Source: Haliotis asinina (taxonomy: Eukaryota; Mollusca; Gastropoda; Lepetellida; Haliotidae). Taken from it: a stretch of 64,000 nucleotides of DNA. Below the pieces are notes generated by a model, which made no database searches, was not told the origin of the DNA, and saw only the letters and a program-made list of their open reading frames with translations. The translations under genes were made by a program, and so were the position numbers. The stretch spans positions 28,754,001 to 28,818,000 of the forward strand of contig NC_090291.1 of NCBI RefSeq assembly GCF_037392515.1, given 5' to 3'. Shown here in pieces: positions 23,401 to 35,000 of this stretch. Positions within the stretch are counted from its first letter, which is position 1; each line of letters starts with the position of its first letter.

Positions 23401-26400
23401 CTCATTTTAAAAGCGACCAGTCACATCAGAATGTAAAATTTTGGATCTCTAACTCAAAAACTCATATTGGAGAAAACTTGTTACTACTGAGAAAAGGATG
23501 CATGGAAAGTTCCCAAGATCTCAAACCCAAATCCCTCGCTGTACTCTGTGGTGGGGGAATAATCATCTACACATATGGGTATCTAATACTGTTCTCATAC
23601 TACATCTTACCTGACAGTCTTGGTGGTTGATAAAAAGTGACAAGATTTTCACATTTCCTTTGTAATCGAGCTTCAATCTCTGGAATCAGTCTTTGCTGCA
23701 CTGATGAGATATGCTGCCAATGAATAGAATTTTTCAATAATAGAACAGTCAGAATGAAAACTTATAAGAGTACAGTCGAACCCCATTTACTCGGAGCCCA
23801 CATATCCGGAAACCTCGCCTTCTGGACAATTTTTATGAGAAACAAAACTTACGTTCATTAATTGTACTCGCTTAACCGGACCCCGCGCTTCTGTACCCGG
23901 ACGGCGAATTTTCAAACCATACCCATAGATTTCCACTGAAAACTTATCCAGTTACCCGGACAGAGAGATCTGTGCAACATGCATGTGCCACGTCAATACC
24001 GTTTACTGCACAACTTTGTGATTTCATTCTTAATCTATCAGAAGGCATTTGGTGTGAATTGATTAATTAGCCATCAAAACACTAGTGACGCGTGTCACTC
24101 ATTTGGAATCGGCGCGTGTGAGAACATCTCATCAGTAACGAAAACACACGTTAAGTAGGATTAAGGTAAACTACACTGTAATTATACAGAATATAACACT
24201 TATAAATCAACCCCTGCTACCTGTCGCGATGCAAATTATAAATAGCCTCCCACATGATGTAAGTCATGTGATCCCATCCAAAAGTTTACTTATTGCAGAC
24301 AGCTTAAGTTCGACGCGATGTTTTTAGGGCATTTTGAATTAAAAAACAGAACATGAAATTGGAAAAATAGAAACTTTTTGTCATTCATTTACGTTTTCAT
24401 CTAACTTACCATATGAAACTCCACACACTACATGATTACTTTCCAGACAACCTGACAAATGGTAACCTGCGTTCCGCCTTCCATGTATTATTGGTAGACT
24501 TATATGTTATGATGATTCACTGTTATTACTATTGACTGTTGATTTATTGATATACGTACATGATTTTTTTTACTTTCACTTAATTTTCACGTTTTGCTTG
24601 TTTGATCCAGTTAACCAGATGTCTCGCTATCTGGACGATTTTCGACTGAAACCAAAACGTCCGGATAAACAGGGTTCGACTGTATTCTCATTACATCATC
24701 ATAACATGAAAGGAAGGATCACAAACTTTTACCAGTTTGGGTGAAACTAATGAGCATGAGAACAGTGCTGATTAACCAAAGTCTCTGGTGTATTCAAGGG
24801 GACAGTGTGGCACAGTGAATAGTAGTGTCTCTGACTAGACTCTGAAAGACATGGATGTCTGTGGTTCAAATACCAGCACAGGACTTGGTACTTTTTTTCA
24901 CTGTTATACACTGTGATCCAACATGGGGTTGAGCATGCTCACATTTAATTTGAAAGAAGAAAGTCAAAGTATCTTGGTATACTCCCTGTTGACAGGAGAA
25001 TATCAGGATGAACTATTGATGACAAGGTTACTTTGTCAACTTGTTCATGGGTTGGTTCATGTCAAAGGAAAAGAAGGTTTGTGGTTCGATTCCCAGCAGT
25101 TTCATGGCTGTTATGCTGACAAAACTTCAACACACAATATGAGTAAAGCATATTGAACCAACAATTATGGTTCTGGAATGATAAAGGGAAGTAACTCTGC
25201 CCAGCAAAAAGCAGCTCCTATGACACCAGAGTAAATTGAAGTTAGACAAAGGTATAAGCCTGTTGCAGTGTTTCTGAGATACTACATAGGACGTCACATG
25301 GTAAGGAACATTCATGGGATTGAAATGTTTTGGTTCTTAAGGAATACTGCCATGTTCTATCTTCTTTCATAATCAATCATAAAGATGATGAGCTATGTTG
25401 ATTTATCATCACATCAAAACACTACATGTAGCCACAAGAATCACCTGACTTGGATGCGGAACATTTGATTGCACTGTCAATATGATGAATATAGGTCAAA
25501 ATACCTACATAAAAAGAGTTGAAAACGGACAAAAACAACATAAATTCAGGTTCAACAAGAATATTATTTCATTATGCAAAATGCAGACCAGTTTACAAAC
25601 TTACATTTTCGATATGATCAGTGAAACAGATCAGAGTTCTCTGTCTCAGTTAGACAAAATAGTGACTGCATAGTTTGAATCACTGAAGTCAAGTCTTTCA
25701 TCATGTTCTTTTGGAGATATGGACAATGATGACAGTAACATAAGAAGCTCACTGTGTTAATGTGAACTAGGACATGGGTGCCATGTTGCCATGGTTACAC
25801 ATGTATACTGGTGTTTCCTGCTTGCAGTGTGGATGGAGTTACCTTTCTGTAGGCATTGTGTCTGTTGACATCCTCCTGTGTGAGACCAAGTAAGGTTGCC
25901 TTGGATGTCGGGTCAGGACTGAAGTCAAGGTAGTCACCTATCTCGCTGTATGTCAGACAATTTTGGAGAATCACCAGGAACTATAATAAAGAGAGATCTG
26001 AAAATTCAGATTTGTATACACACAAGTACCAATACATTGATAACTACATACCTACACAAATGCTACTTCCTATTTGAGGTCATTTTGATTATCACCCACA
26101 GGTTACATGACCACTGAGCAAGAGAGCGAGCGAGCGAATGTGTGAGTAAATGGTACATTCCCACAATATCTCAGCAGTCTACATCAGAAATGGGATTCTC
26201 ACTTTGTAACCATGTGGGGAATCGAATCCTGGTCTTCAGCCTGATTAACACTTTTACCCACTAGACTACCCCACCACCCTACAGCTATTTGAGTTACCTG
26301 CTTGTCATCTGATGCCAGCGAAACTTCCTGACTCTTGATCCCATAGTCCAGAATCAACTCCTGGACTTCATGATGGAGGATGTGGTGTAACAGCCAAGTG

Positions 26401-28278
26401 TGCTTCTCATGTTTCAACACCTCCTGGGCCTACAAGAGATAGTGCCATTGTTTCACCATCTCAAATTACCGAATTTCAGAAGGTGTCTAATTTAATTAAT
26501 ACATCAAAGGACTGACGGGCCTTCTTATGCATCCTGTGAGACACAATGGACACATTATACATTGGATAATCCAGGGTGCCATTGTGCCATGTACAAAACT
26601 CTATTTGCTGGATGATAGCATAAAAAGATAAAGACAACTGTAGGTCACCATTACTTACAGATTCAAATGGTAACTAATAATTAAGCTCATCAGAGATAGG
26701 TTTTTGTTGTAAAAAACAAAGATGACTTGGTGTCGAAAAACAAACTCGATCACAACATGTAAGTAATTAAAAATCGATATTTATTCATTCATATCTGTTT
26801 CAAATAATAATAAAGGTAAAGTTTAACATTTAAACCACCTCCTATATGATCACTAGAAACTGAGGAGGAAAAGCATTACTAGAAAGATTTCTACTGTTAT
26901 GCATGCAGGTTTATAATTACAATTTCAAATACTGTGTACATCTTAGAAAAGTTTGTGACTTCAATAGGGAACTGAATTTAATAATATTGCCAAAATGAAA
27001 CCAATCCAACCATTGATATCCTGAAAGATGTTAAATACAATCATAGTCTATCACTTGAAGAATTTTGTTTAGCAGGGTAGTGTCAGCTTATTTTAGTGCT
27101 TGAGATAGACCAAAATCTTCAGAAAATCATACCAAAATACATGTTTAGAAAAGCAGACTCAAAAATACTTGCTGCAGATTGCATGTATTGTATCAGTTAA
27201 CCAGTGCATTCATTTACTGTTACATCCTGATTATGATAAGACAAACCTGCACAAGGTCCTTGTGTGTTTGTAGTCCTATGCCTTGTTCATTGATGTGTTT
27301 GGTTAATCCAGTCAAGAGCTTGACAAATCCTGGATTGCCCTCTGCATCTTGAGGTGTCAGCCTCAAGGGCAATAATGCATTCACTGAAGACAAATGCAAC
27401 ATCATTACAATTTTAACAAAACACTGAATTTTCAATCATAGTGGAAAATCTCTCGAAAGCAGATTTGCATAGAACCAAAACTTTTGTTCAGTATAGACAG
27501 TGATCTAGATAAGTAGCCATTTATCCAGAGTTGTGTCCCTTGGGCAGGATCGAAACTCACTTAGACAGAGTGAAGCTATACCTGGCAAATGAAATTTTCA
27601 CATTTGCAGAAACCGAACCAAAAGTGCTATCATAAATATTGGTTCTTGTTTACCAAACCATCAGCAGCTGATTGGTTACATGTCTGCAAATGAACACATG
27701 CCATTTTCTCTGCAAAACTCAGGAATTCATAAAAATGCCTGACTATCACCTATTAAATTTCATTCCAGCCAAATGATATCACCAGAATATATCCCGGTGT
27801 TGGGGGTTTTCGACGATATAAGACAAAAACATAATTTTTATCTTAAATATCATTTAAAGTTTTGATTTTACTAACCTTGAGTGAAAAAGATATATTCATC
27901 TATTTTATACAAAAATATCATGCGTTTCCTACAAAAATAGTGTTGATGATGACATTGTATCAGCGAAACTGCAGCTGCTTGCCACATTCGGGCAATTTGT
28001 ATGTGCTTTCAACGATGAGCTATATTTTTACCTCCGCACACCGAGAGAGTGTTTTGATCACATGGATTCCTGTTTAAAAAATAACCTATCAACAGCAGAT
28101 GACTGATCTTGCTGAATTTCCCTCGCTATTTCTTGTTAAACGGACAAATGATTTTGCTTCTGAAGTGGCATGTATTAAAAATCATGTGTAAATAATATTG
28201 ATGTTTATTTGTTCTTTACATAACTAAACTTCTGGGTTTAAATTGTCAATAAAACTTCTCACCACTGGAACTGGGCAT
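17415..28278 (-). CDS. HAUS4: HAUS4, augmin (HAUS) complex subunit 4 (9 coding exons, 353 aa)
   Basis: Coding exons in gene order are 28278-28263, 27383-27247, 26429-26298, 25980-25843, 23713-23611, 21932-21793, 21017-20887, 20374-20306 and 17610-17415; all are GT-AG and phases agree (1062 nt). Human HAUS4 is 363 aa. Recognisable blocks are NPGFVKLLTGLTKHINEQGI near residue 25, a leucine-rich helix HHEVQELILDYGIKSQE in exon 3, LLGLTQEDV in exon 4, LQRKCENLVTFYQPP in exon 5, LCDTYTAETVQAL in exon 8 and FDSLVEEYTKLR...ENKQWALAELQ at the C-terminus. Most of it is predicted coiled coil. Augmin binds spindle microtubules and recruits gamma-tubulin to branch new ones. The first exon codes only five residues plus one base; its ATG is the one that joins in phase and fits the family length. 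AATAAA on the - strand at about 17093-17088 is a candidate poly(A) signal. Head to head with UBA2. Confidence 0.93.
17895..18112 (+). repeat. SINE family B copy in HAUS4 intron 8
   Basis: It carries AACCCATGCTTGTCGTCAGA, then GATTGATGCACATGCTTTTG, then CACCATATAGCTGGAATATT and a GAGTGTGGTGTAGAACTAAA tail. It is moderately diverged. Confidence 0.75.
18665..18822 (-). repeat. SINE family A copy in HAUS4 intron 8
   Basis: GACTGAGTGAGTGTGGTTTTATGC opens it, followed by CAATATTCC, GGGGACACCAGAACTAGGC and the head AGTTGCAGTGG-side remnant with GGTTTAACCACTAAGCTAC. Confidence 0.7.
18914..20085 (-). repeat. SINE family A copy split by a transposon
   Basis: The left part is 18914-18995 (GAGTGAGTGAGTATGATTTTATG through GAAGTGGGCTT). 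The right part is 19994-20085 (GGGCTTCACACATTATGCCC through CTTAACAAATAGGCTACACC). The two join cleanly once the intervening 998 bases and one copy of GGGCTT are removed. Confidence 0.8.
18996..19993 (+). mobile_element. hAT-like DNA transposon, 998 bp, decayed
   Basis: Perfect 15-base inverted ends (CAGTGTCTATTCTAG and its reverse complement) and a perfect 6-base target duplication (GGGCTT at 18990-18995 and 19994-19999) define it exactly. Inside, about 19540-19880 gives pieces resembling the N-terminal BED/TTF-type zinc-finger region of hAT transposases: KITDFFAQKT, KKWLQEWPWLSF, and in another frame MICEYCSQNKTSNSFTGG. The catalytic domain is absent, and stops and a frame change break the remainder. 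A 6-bp duplication is unusual for hAT (normally 8). Confidence 0.75.
20440..20575 (-). repeat. Old SINE family A fragment
   Basis: ACTTGGGACACTAAAGGCTT, ACACACTGTACCCATGTAGG and CTCTAACTACTGGACTAACC follow the family order but with many changes. It lies in HAUS4 intron 7, just upstream (in window coordinates) of exon 7. Confidence 0.5.
21179..21295. repeat. Foldback hairpin with perfect central palindrome
   Basis: A 20-base perfect palindrome (21227-21246, TAAGGTTGTATACAACCTTA) sits in the loop of a stem with 24-base arms 21198-21221 and 21252-21275 that differ at one base. Weaker pairing (GTTATCA) continues outward to 21180 and 21292. It lies in HAUS4 intron 6. It may be the end of a foldback or MITE-type element whose body continues to about 21600. 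Confidence 0.65.
23098..23362 (-). repeat. SINE family B copy in HAUS4 intron 5
   Basis: Read on the - strand: TAGAATAGGTCTTCAGCAAC, CCCATGCTTGTCATAAAAAG, GATTGGGTGGTCACTTGCTG, TTGATCACTAAATTGTCTGG, the tail and an (ACTC)3 end. It is nearly full length. Confidence 0.8.
23773..24682. mobile_element. pogo/Tigger-like TIR element, 910 bp, non-autonomous
   Basis: Both ends carry CAGTCGAACCC (inverted), continuing in similar blocks (TTTACTCGGAGCC and TTTATCCGGACG), flanked by TA at 23771-23772 and 24683-24684. Ends of this form and TA duplication are typical of pogo/Tigger elements. The interior has no transposase-like frame. It lies in HAUS4 intron 4 (25842-23714), and a related element is at 60006-61017. 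Confidence 0.75.
24785..24895 (+). repeat. Possible third tRNA-like SINE
   Basis: GTGGCACAGTGAATAGTAG resembles a box A region and GTGGTTCAAATACC a box B, followed by a T-run. It does not match family A or B, and only this copy is seen in the window. Confidence 0.35.
26120..26280 (-). repeat. SINE family A copy next to HAUS4 exon 3
   Basis: GAGCGAGCGAATGTGTGAG, AATATCTCAGCAGTC, ACATCAGAAATGGGATTCTC, box B GGGGAATCGAATCCTGG and CCCACTAGACTACCCC. Its edge lies only about 17 bases from the exon 3 splice donor (exon border 26298). Confidence 0.75.
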
Positions 28279-29051
28279 CCGCCCTACTGATGAAACGGTT
28301 TGTGCACTCCGATTGCGCACATACTTCTCTGATATAGCGGTAGCAATGCAATCGTCGAAATCTCCAGAATGTAGAATTAAGCTCGCTTTGGGATATATTC
28401 CTCATCTAACAAGGATGAGTTTTAACATGTTTTGTGTAACTGTACCTGACCATTCTGAAATGCATATTCCACTTCTAAAAGGTGCCACTCAAAGAAATAT
28501 CTCCTCAAAGTTACAATTTGGGGGTGGGGTGTGTACGGGCAGAAGTCTTATAGTCAATTTAAAGAGACCTTACAAACTGCTTTCTTATTAACTTTGTACT
28601 TAGATAATATCAGGTAATTGGAGTTCTAAAGCATATACATACTCTAGTCATAACTTGACTCATATATCGAGGATACAGGTGATAGTACATCTCCACTGAA
28701 ATGTACACTCTAAAGATATGACAATTACATACAGCGATCGGAAGACTTGATTGCTTGATCTCTAACTTCACTTCTTACATCCATGTCCGTTCTCACCATT
28801 GAAGTTCCCGCTATCTGTCATCCTACGATACATTATGTACTAATGAAAAACATCATTTTACGTAATAAAAGAACGGCAATAATACACCGCATTTAGATAC
28901 ATATAGTATATGTACAGCAAAAAATAAGCTCCGTGTTGATTCATGAAATACCAGAAAAAATGTTACAATAAATTTATAGTAGGACATCGAGCCAAAGAAT
29001 AGAAATCCACCAATCAGTGCAACGTTCTTTATTTGCTTCAATTCAAACAAA
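28279..29051. promoter_or_regulatory. Shared HAUS4/UBA2 upstream region
   Basis: The HAUS4 (-) and UBA2 (+) start codons are 773 bases apart and point away from each other. A CCAAT box (ACCAATCAG) lies near 29009-29017, about 40 bases before the UBA2 ATG. No TATA box is obvious on the UBA2 side. Divergent housekeeping pairs at this spacing often share a promoter; that sharing is inferred. Confidence 0.5.
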
Positions 29052-29065
29052 ATGGCGGCCGCCAT
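29052..29065 (+). promoter_or_regulatory. Palindromic TISU/YY1-like element over the UBA2 start codon
   Basis: ATGGCGGCCGCCAT is a perfect 14-base palindrome that begins with the UBA2 start codon. ATGGCGGC matches the core of the TISU element (initiator of genes with very short 5' leaders) and contains the YY1 core in both directions. Confidence 0.5.
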
Positions 29066-32000
29066 AGAAGGGGTGCTGGATGAAAGAGTGCGCGAGAAAA
29101 CGCTCAAGTGCAAATTGTTGGTGGTTGGGGCTGGTGGAATAGGGTGTGAGCTGCTGAAAAATCTTGTTCTGACTGGCTTCAAGGATATTGAACTGGTACT
29201 TTCTTTATTGATACATAGTCACATTAGTTGTCCAAGACATCAAAAGCAAGTTCCAAGAATGCATTCTTCCGGTAGTTTCTCCAGAACAAGTATCAGTTCA
29301 CTTTGTTGACAAACCTTATGGATGAAGATATCTTTGTTTTGTGGGTGGGACCTTTCGATACACATTCTTATACTGTTGTCAAGCATTCCTGATTTAGAAT
29401 GCAGTTTACAGGGCGCAGCACCCAACACCACGGAGCAATTACCTCACTATAGCGCAACGCAGTCTCGCAAAATCGCATACGCAATTGTTTGTTTTCATTT
29501 CTTGTGCTTCCACACTGCAGTACTAATGACCCTTCAAATGAGCAGCATTAACTGTGTTGGTGCTCGTGGTTCTAAGGTAGAGTGTCAGCTAAATATATGA
29601 ACGTCTCAAAAAAATAAATGCATTAGTAGTATTTTTCCATGTAATTTGAATTTGAACCATTGGTGTCTATGTAATCAGCATATCTATGGTGAACACTGTC
29701 TGCAAACATTTCTGAGTTTGAATCCATTGTCTTTGAGGTCAGTTCACCAAAACGCACCAAAATCTGTTTTCCGCAATAAATGGAGTAAATTGTGAATGGG
29801 AAAAAGTTCATGCGTTTCCTTTTGCATGCACATTTCATGCATCATTTCCAATAAAAGTCATGTTTCAATGCTCTTGTGACAGTTGACAACTTAAACTTTG
29901 GTGTTAAACTCATGCCTAGACTTACTGAGGCTCTGCACAACAATGCAATTGGTCATTTGAAGGCTGGGGAGTCTCAGTCTACGATTGCAAGGCAACTGAA
30001 CGTGTCTCAGAGTACCATAGCAAGACTTTACCATCACAACATCGGTAGTGCCAGGACTCAGAACAATTTCTGATCAGACTGTGAGGAACCGTTTAAGTGA
30101 GGCTGGTATTCTTTCCAGAAGACCTTTGCGAGGACATGTTCTTACATGTCAACTTCAACAACAACTCAGACAGTGGTGTCGTCAACATCTCCCATGGCCA
30201 CTGCAAAGGTGGAGAACTGTTACTTCAGTGATGAGTCCCGTTACATACTGCGACGTCCCGACAGAAGAGCATGTGTATATCTACGTCGTAACGAATGCAA
30301 ATTGTGTCCAGAAAGTGGACAGATTTGGCCGTGGTAGTGTCATGGTTTGAGCTGGCATCTCATACAGTGGCAGGACAGATCTTATTCAGGTCCAGGGCAA
30401 TTTGACAGTTCGACGTTACTGTGACGAAATCATCAGGCCTCATGTCCTTCCTTTCATGAATCACCAGAACGTCATTTTTCAGCATGATAATGCTTGGCCG
30501 CATACAGCAAGAATAACCAGGGATTTCAAAGAACAACATTCAGGTTTTTGACTGGTCCTCATGATCACCGGATCTTAACCATATTGAACATTTGTGGGAT
30601 GAATTGGGTCATTGTGTACGATAGCATAACTGTCAACCACAGACGTTACTTGCTCTGTTTGTGGCCTTGCAGGAAGAGAATCAACTCATTCCCAGGCACT
30701 TCATCCGGAATCTGGTCCAGTCTATGGGACGCGGATGCCAAGCAACCATTGATGCTAATGGTGGCCACACAAGATACTGACTGCTCTGCAACCTTGACCT
30801 TAGAACACTTGTCATTTGTGACGTACAGTTTCTTGCAGCATTGGACCGTTAGTGTTCATTCAGGTTTTCTTCATGACTGCCCTGTATTACTGATCCTTAA
30901 GTGTATAAGTTGATAACAATTTTCAGCTGTGCGTTTCTTTGTTTGAGTAGTATATTTAGGTGGGCCATTTTTGAACAATTTTTTTTTCTGAAATTGTATG
31001 AGGCATGACCTTGCCAACAGCTTGTTTGTCAATAGATTCTTTCCTGCTACAATCAGGATATTTAAAGCCCCAAACCTTTAAGTAAACCTATTAGATAATT
31101 TAGAATTAAGATTAAGAGCATTAAACATGTATACAGAGTTCTACTCTATTTAGGCATGAAAATCTTTAGTTTAAGATTATGATTAAATACAGGTTGTTGC
31201 TGTTACTTTCAGCTTGTAGCTTTGCTTCATGTCTCTTTTTTGCGTTTGGTCTCTTAAACTTTTAAACTGCAGAGTCCAGGACCTGGGCAATAGTATTAAT
31301 GGCTTGCTCATGTTGATGATATTTCCTGAATACACTGAAAAAAGGAAGTGATGGGCTTTTGGAATTTCTGTTCAAATCATTTGCATTGTGTTGAAATACT
31401 GTTATATAGTACTGCATGTAATTTGTTTTGGTGAAATTATATTATTTCTAATGAAGTGAAAAGTTATGATTTTTTTTTCAGATTGATCTTGATACGATTG
31501 ATGTGAGCAATCTGAATCGTCAGTTTCTCTTTCGTAAGGAGCATGTTGGCAAGTCCAAGTCACAGGTAGGTATGTCTTTTAACTAAATGGGTATAACTGT
31601 GGCCTAGTCGTTTTGAGGTGCCACAAGTTGCTGTGCAGAGTTGTCTTCCATGTGCACACTAGAATTGTGTGAAATATGCAGCATTTGGGTTTCTAGGTTT
31701 TTCAGCATCACTGAAGCTCTGTCACTTCAGGCTTTGCTGTTTGTTTGTTTGTCGGCTCACACATCATTACCCTGTTTTCGATCAGTCTTTAGCATAACTC
31801 AGAAACCGTTAAATAGTTTTAGACCAAACTTGATAGATATAACAATCTCAACCTATTTACACAGTTTTGGTATTTTGATTTTTTGTTTTGTTTTTCCATG
31901 GAACATTTTGGTGTTAGTCTAATGGTGGGGTGGACTTCGTTTCAGGAGCAGAACTCAAAAACCATTCAATATCTTTCTGCAAAACTTGGTAGATATGTGT

Positions 32001-35000
32001 GGCAGACCCCAAAGTGGTGCCTTTAGCTATTTACAGGTTTTTGTGATTTATTATTTCCCCAGTTTCCATGGAAACGTTTTGGACTTCGTCTCAAAAGGAG
32101 GGATAGACTTTGTTTCCAGAGCACAACTAGAAAACCATTTCATATCTTTTAACATATCTTGGCAGATATATGAGACAGATCTTGAAGTGGTGCCTTTTGC
32201 TGTTTACAGATATATGGCCTCTATATTTTTCATGACTTACATGGAAACAATTCAGACTTAATCTAGGAAAACATTAAGTAACTGTCAGAAAATTTGTCCT
32301 TTCAAATATGTGGGGGCCTGGCGGATATGTCATCTTCTGATGACTTTTGTATTCCATTGTCTCAATCTCATGTTTTACTGGTCCATGCCATTTTGAGTTG
32401 TAATGTCATCACTATTTGTATTCCTTTGAATATATCTTTTTCTTTAATGGGTAAACGGAAATCTTGAATTGATTTTTTATCTGTTACGTTTCCTTTGTTC
32501 TCTCACACATGGTTATTATATGATGAAGTTACTTCCTATCGAACACTACATTCATACTCAATAATTCTGAAGATGTAACTGTCTCGCTGACGGATTGTAT
32601 GAGTTGATTCAGTATGGATCTGGAAGTGACTTTGGTCTTGACTTTGATGTATAGAATGATCAGCTTTTAAAATGATCAGCTGTTAGAGTGAGAGAGGCAT
32701 TGTAAACATCACAAGAGAGAGACGTGGGTAACTTCAGTCCGAGTAAATATGCTCTGTCAGCGACAATCAAGCTTGTCCTTTTGCACCGACACTATTATAG
32801 CAACCTTGTGTTAGTTAATATATATAGTTGTGAAAATCCACTGATGCAATTTCAAAATAGGCACAGTATCTGTCTGATAGCCTTGTTGGGGGATAAAATT
32901 CCTGATCGTCTAAATAAAATTCTTGTTATTGTTTCCAATGTGTGTTGTCACTTGATTAAATGATGTTATGTGAAAGAGGCTAAACTGTGAAAAGTAAGTT
33001 CTGGATCCTCAAAACCGTCACAACGAGCATATGTCAGTTTGTTCTTGAATTAAGTCTTCATTCCTTTTCTCTGTTGGTGTATTACAAGAGTTCTTTTATG
33101 TATTTGTTGTTTTTCCTCCAGGTGGCAAAAGAAAGTGCATTAAAGTTCAACCCAGATGCTGATATTGTAGCATACCATGACAGTGTTATGAGGTTTGTCA
33201 AAAGACAGATTATTTATAAAGATTATTTTTCCTTTTCCTGACTCATGCTTCTTATGCGTGATGTGGTTTTTTATAAGAAAGGCACTACTTCTGCACTTTA
33301 GCCGATATTCATGACAATGTTAATAGGTATCTCTGTGAAAGAAATGTCTTTTTCATGTAGATTTCCCTCACTTTTGGAATTATGGCACACACTCATGTCA
33401 TATGTAGATGACAGTGTTTCAGGAATGTAGGATGCTGATTAAATATTGGGGAGTATGGTTTCTAGGCAGTCTTTATCGTAATTGATAAGTGTGTCTTTTG
33501 TTTAACAGCCCTGACTATGGCCTGGACTTCTTCAAGAAGTTTGACCTGGTGATGAATGCACTGGACAACAGAGGTGAGTAGGATGAAAGAAATCTTTTGT
33601 GTTGAACTCATCTTCCGTGTTTTCCCCTCTCCTAGCTCCCTCAGGGCAGTGGAATAACCTTGTGATTGAGGCATTTGGTCGGCGTGCTGAAGACCTGTGT
33701 TACATTCCCTACATTGGTACAATGTTTGAAGCCCATTTGTGGTGTCCCCAGGGTGATATTGCTGCAATATTGCTAAAATTGGAATAGAACTATACCCTAG
33801 GTCCCTCACAGTGTTATGGTTTGTGGTGTGTTCCTAAGTGCATGTTCGTTACTGTCCGGTGGCAGGAATATTGCAGGTATTTGATGATTGCAAAGCTGTT
33901 TCGTCTGACAAGCAGCATAGCCATTTCCTATCAGTTACCAGAACAAAATTGTGGAAAGATGAGGACTGTAAGGATCAGGGAATTTACTTTCCAGCATCAG
34001 TTTGGTAATGCTTGCTTTACTGGTGATGCCCTTGAACTGCAAGGTGGTAAGTTAGGCTAGTGGTTAAAGCATTAACTTGTCACATCAAAGTCCCAGGTTT
34101 GATTCCATATGATGTGTGAAGCCCATTTCTGATGTCCCCCACTGTGACATTGCTGTCATATTCCTAAAAGTGGCATAATACCATAATTACTCATAATTCT
34201 CTCCAACTGTTACAGCTGCTCGGAACCATGTGAACAGAATGTGTCTGGCTGCTGACATCCCCCTGGTAGAGAGTGGGACAGCTGGATACTTGGGACAGGT
34301 TGCAGTCATTAAGAAGGTACACCCATTCAAAAAAAGGGTTCGTTCAGTAGGCAAGTGGTTAGTGTCATCTTCAAGACCCAGATTTGTTGCTGGTTATTGG
34401 TGCAATGTGTGAAACTGATTCTTGATGTAAACTTTAGAAGCTGTGAATCAGCATTGTCAGCACCTGTTGTACTGAGGAACAGATATTACAAATGTAAAAA
34501 AAGTAACTCAACTATCAAATTCTGAATTATCTTTTTCCAGTGGGCTGTTTTGTAGTTTTGGGGTTAGTTTACTTGTCAATGACATGAAAGGATCATTTAT
34601 TGAGGTAATGTATAGAGACTTACTCAGTCCTATACCAACTGCATTTGGTTTGAACACCAAGACTAATCAAAGGTACAAAAAGCTTCCAGTGCTCAGTATT
34701 ATTCGTTACACTGCTGTTTCCATACTATGAGTGATACACATGTAGCACTCCACAACAGTGAGTAAACAGTCGCTGAAAATAGTGGTTTTGTCAATATTCA
34801 AGGATGCCAGCTTGTGGAAATAGTAGCTGTAGTAACCATATCATCAGAAAGCCAAAAACGTTTACATACTGAAGGTCAAAATTTCTTCTTTTATGAGGAT
34901 TATTTGTTGAGAGATCAGTGTCAGTGACCGGGCAATTTTGTAAGTCCCGCTGAACCCTAGACAGTAGCTGTTGTGTGATTGGTTAAATCAGCATCAGTCT

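Noticed and set aside
28313-28591. 92-codon + strand frame in the HAUS4/UBA2 interval
   Set aside because: No domain, and it lies in the shared upstream region with no exon borders matching either gene.
34035-34195. tRNA gene suggested by box-A/box-B-like motifs in the SINEs
   Set aside because: No cloverleaf can be formed and the motif recurs with the same non-tRNA body in many places; these are tRNA-derived SINEs.
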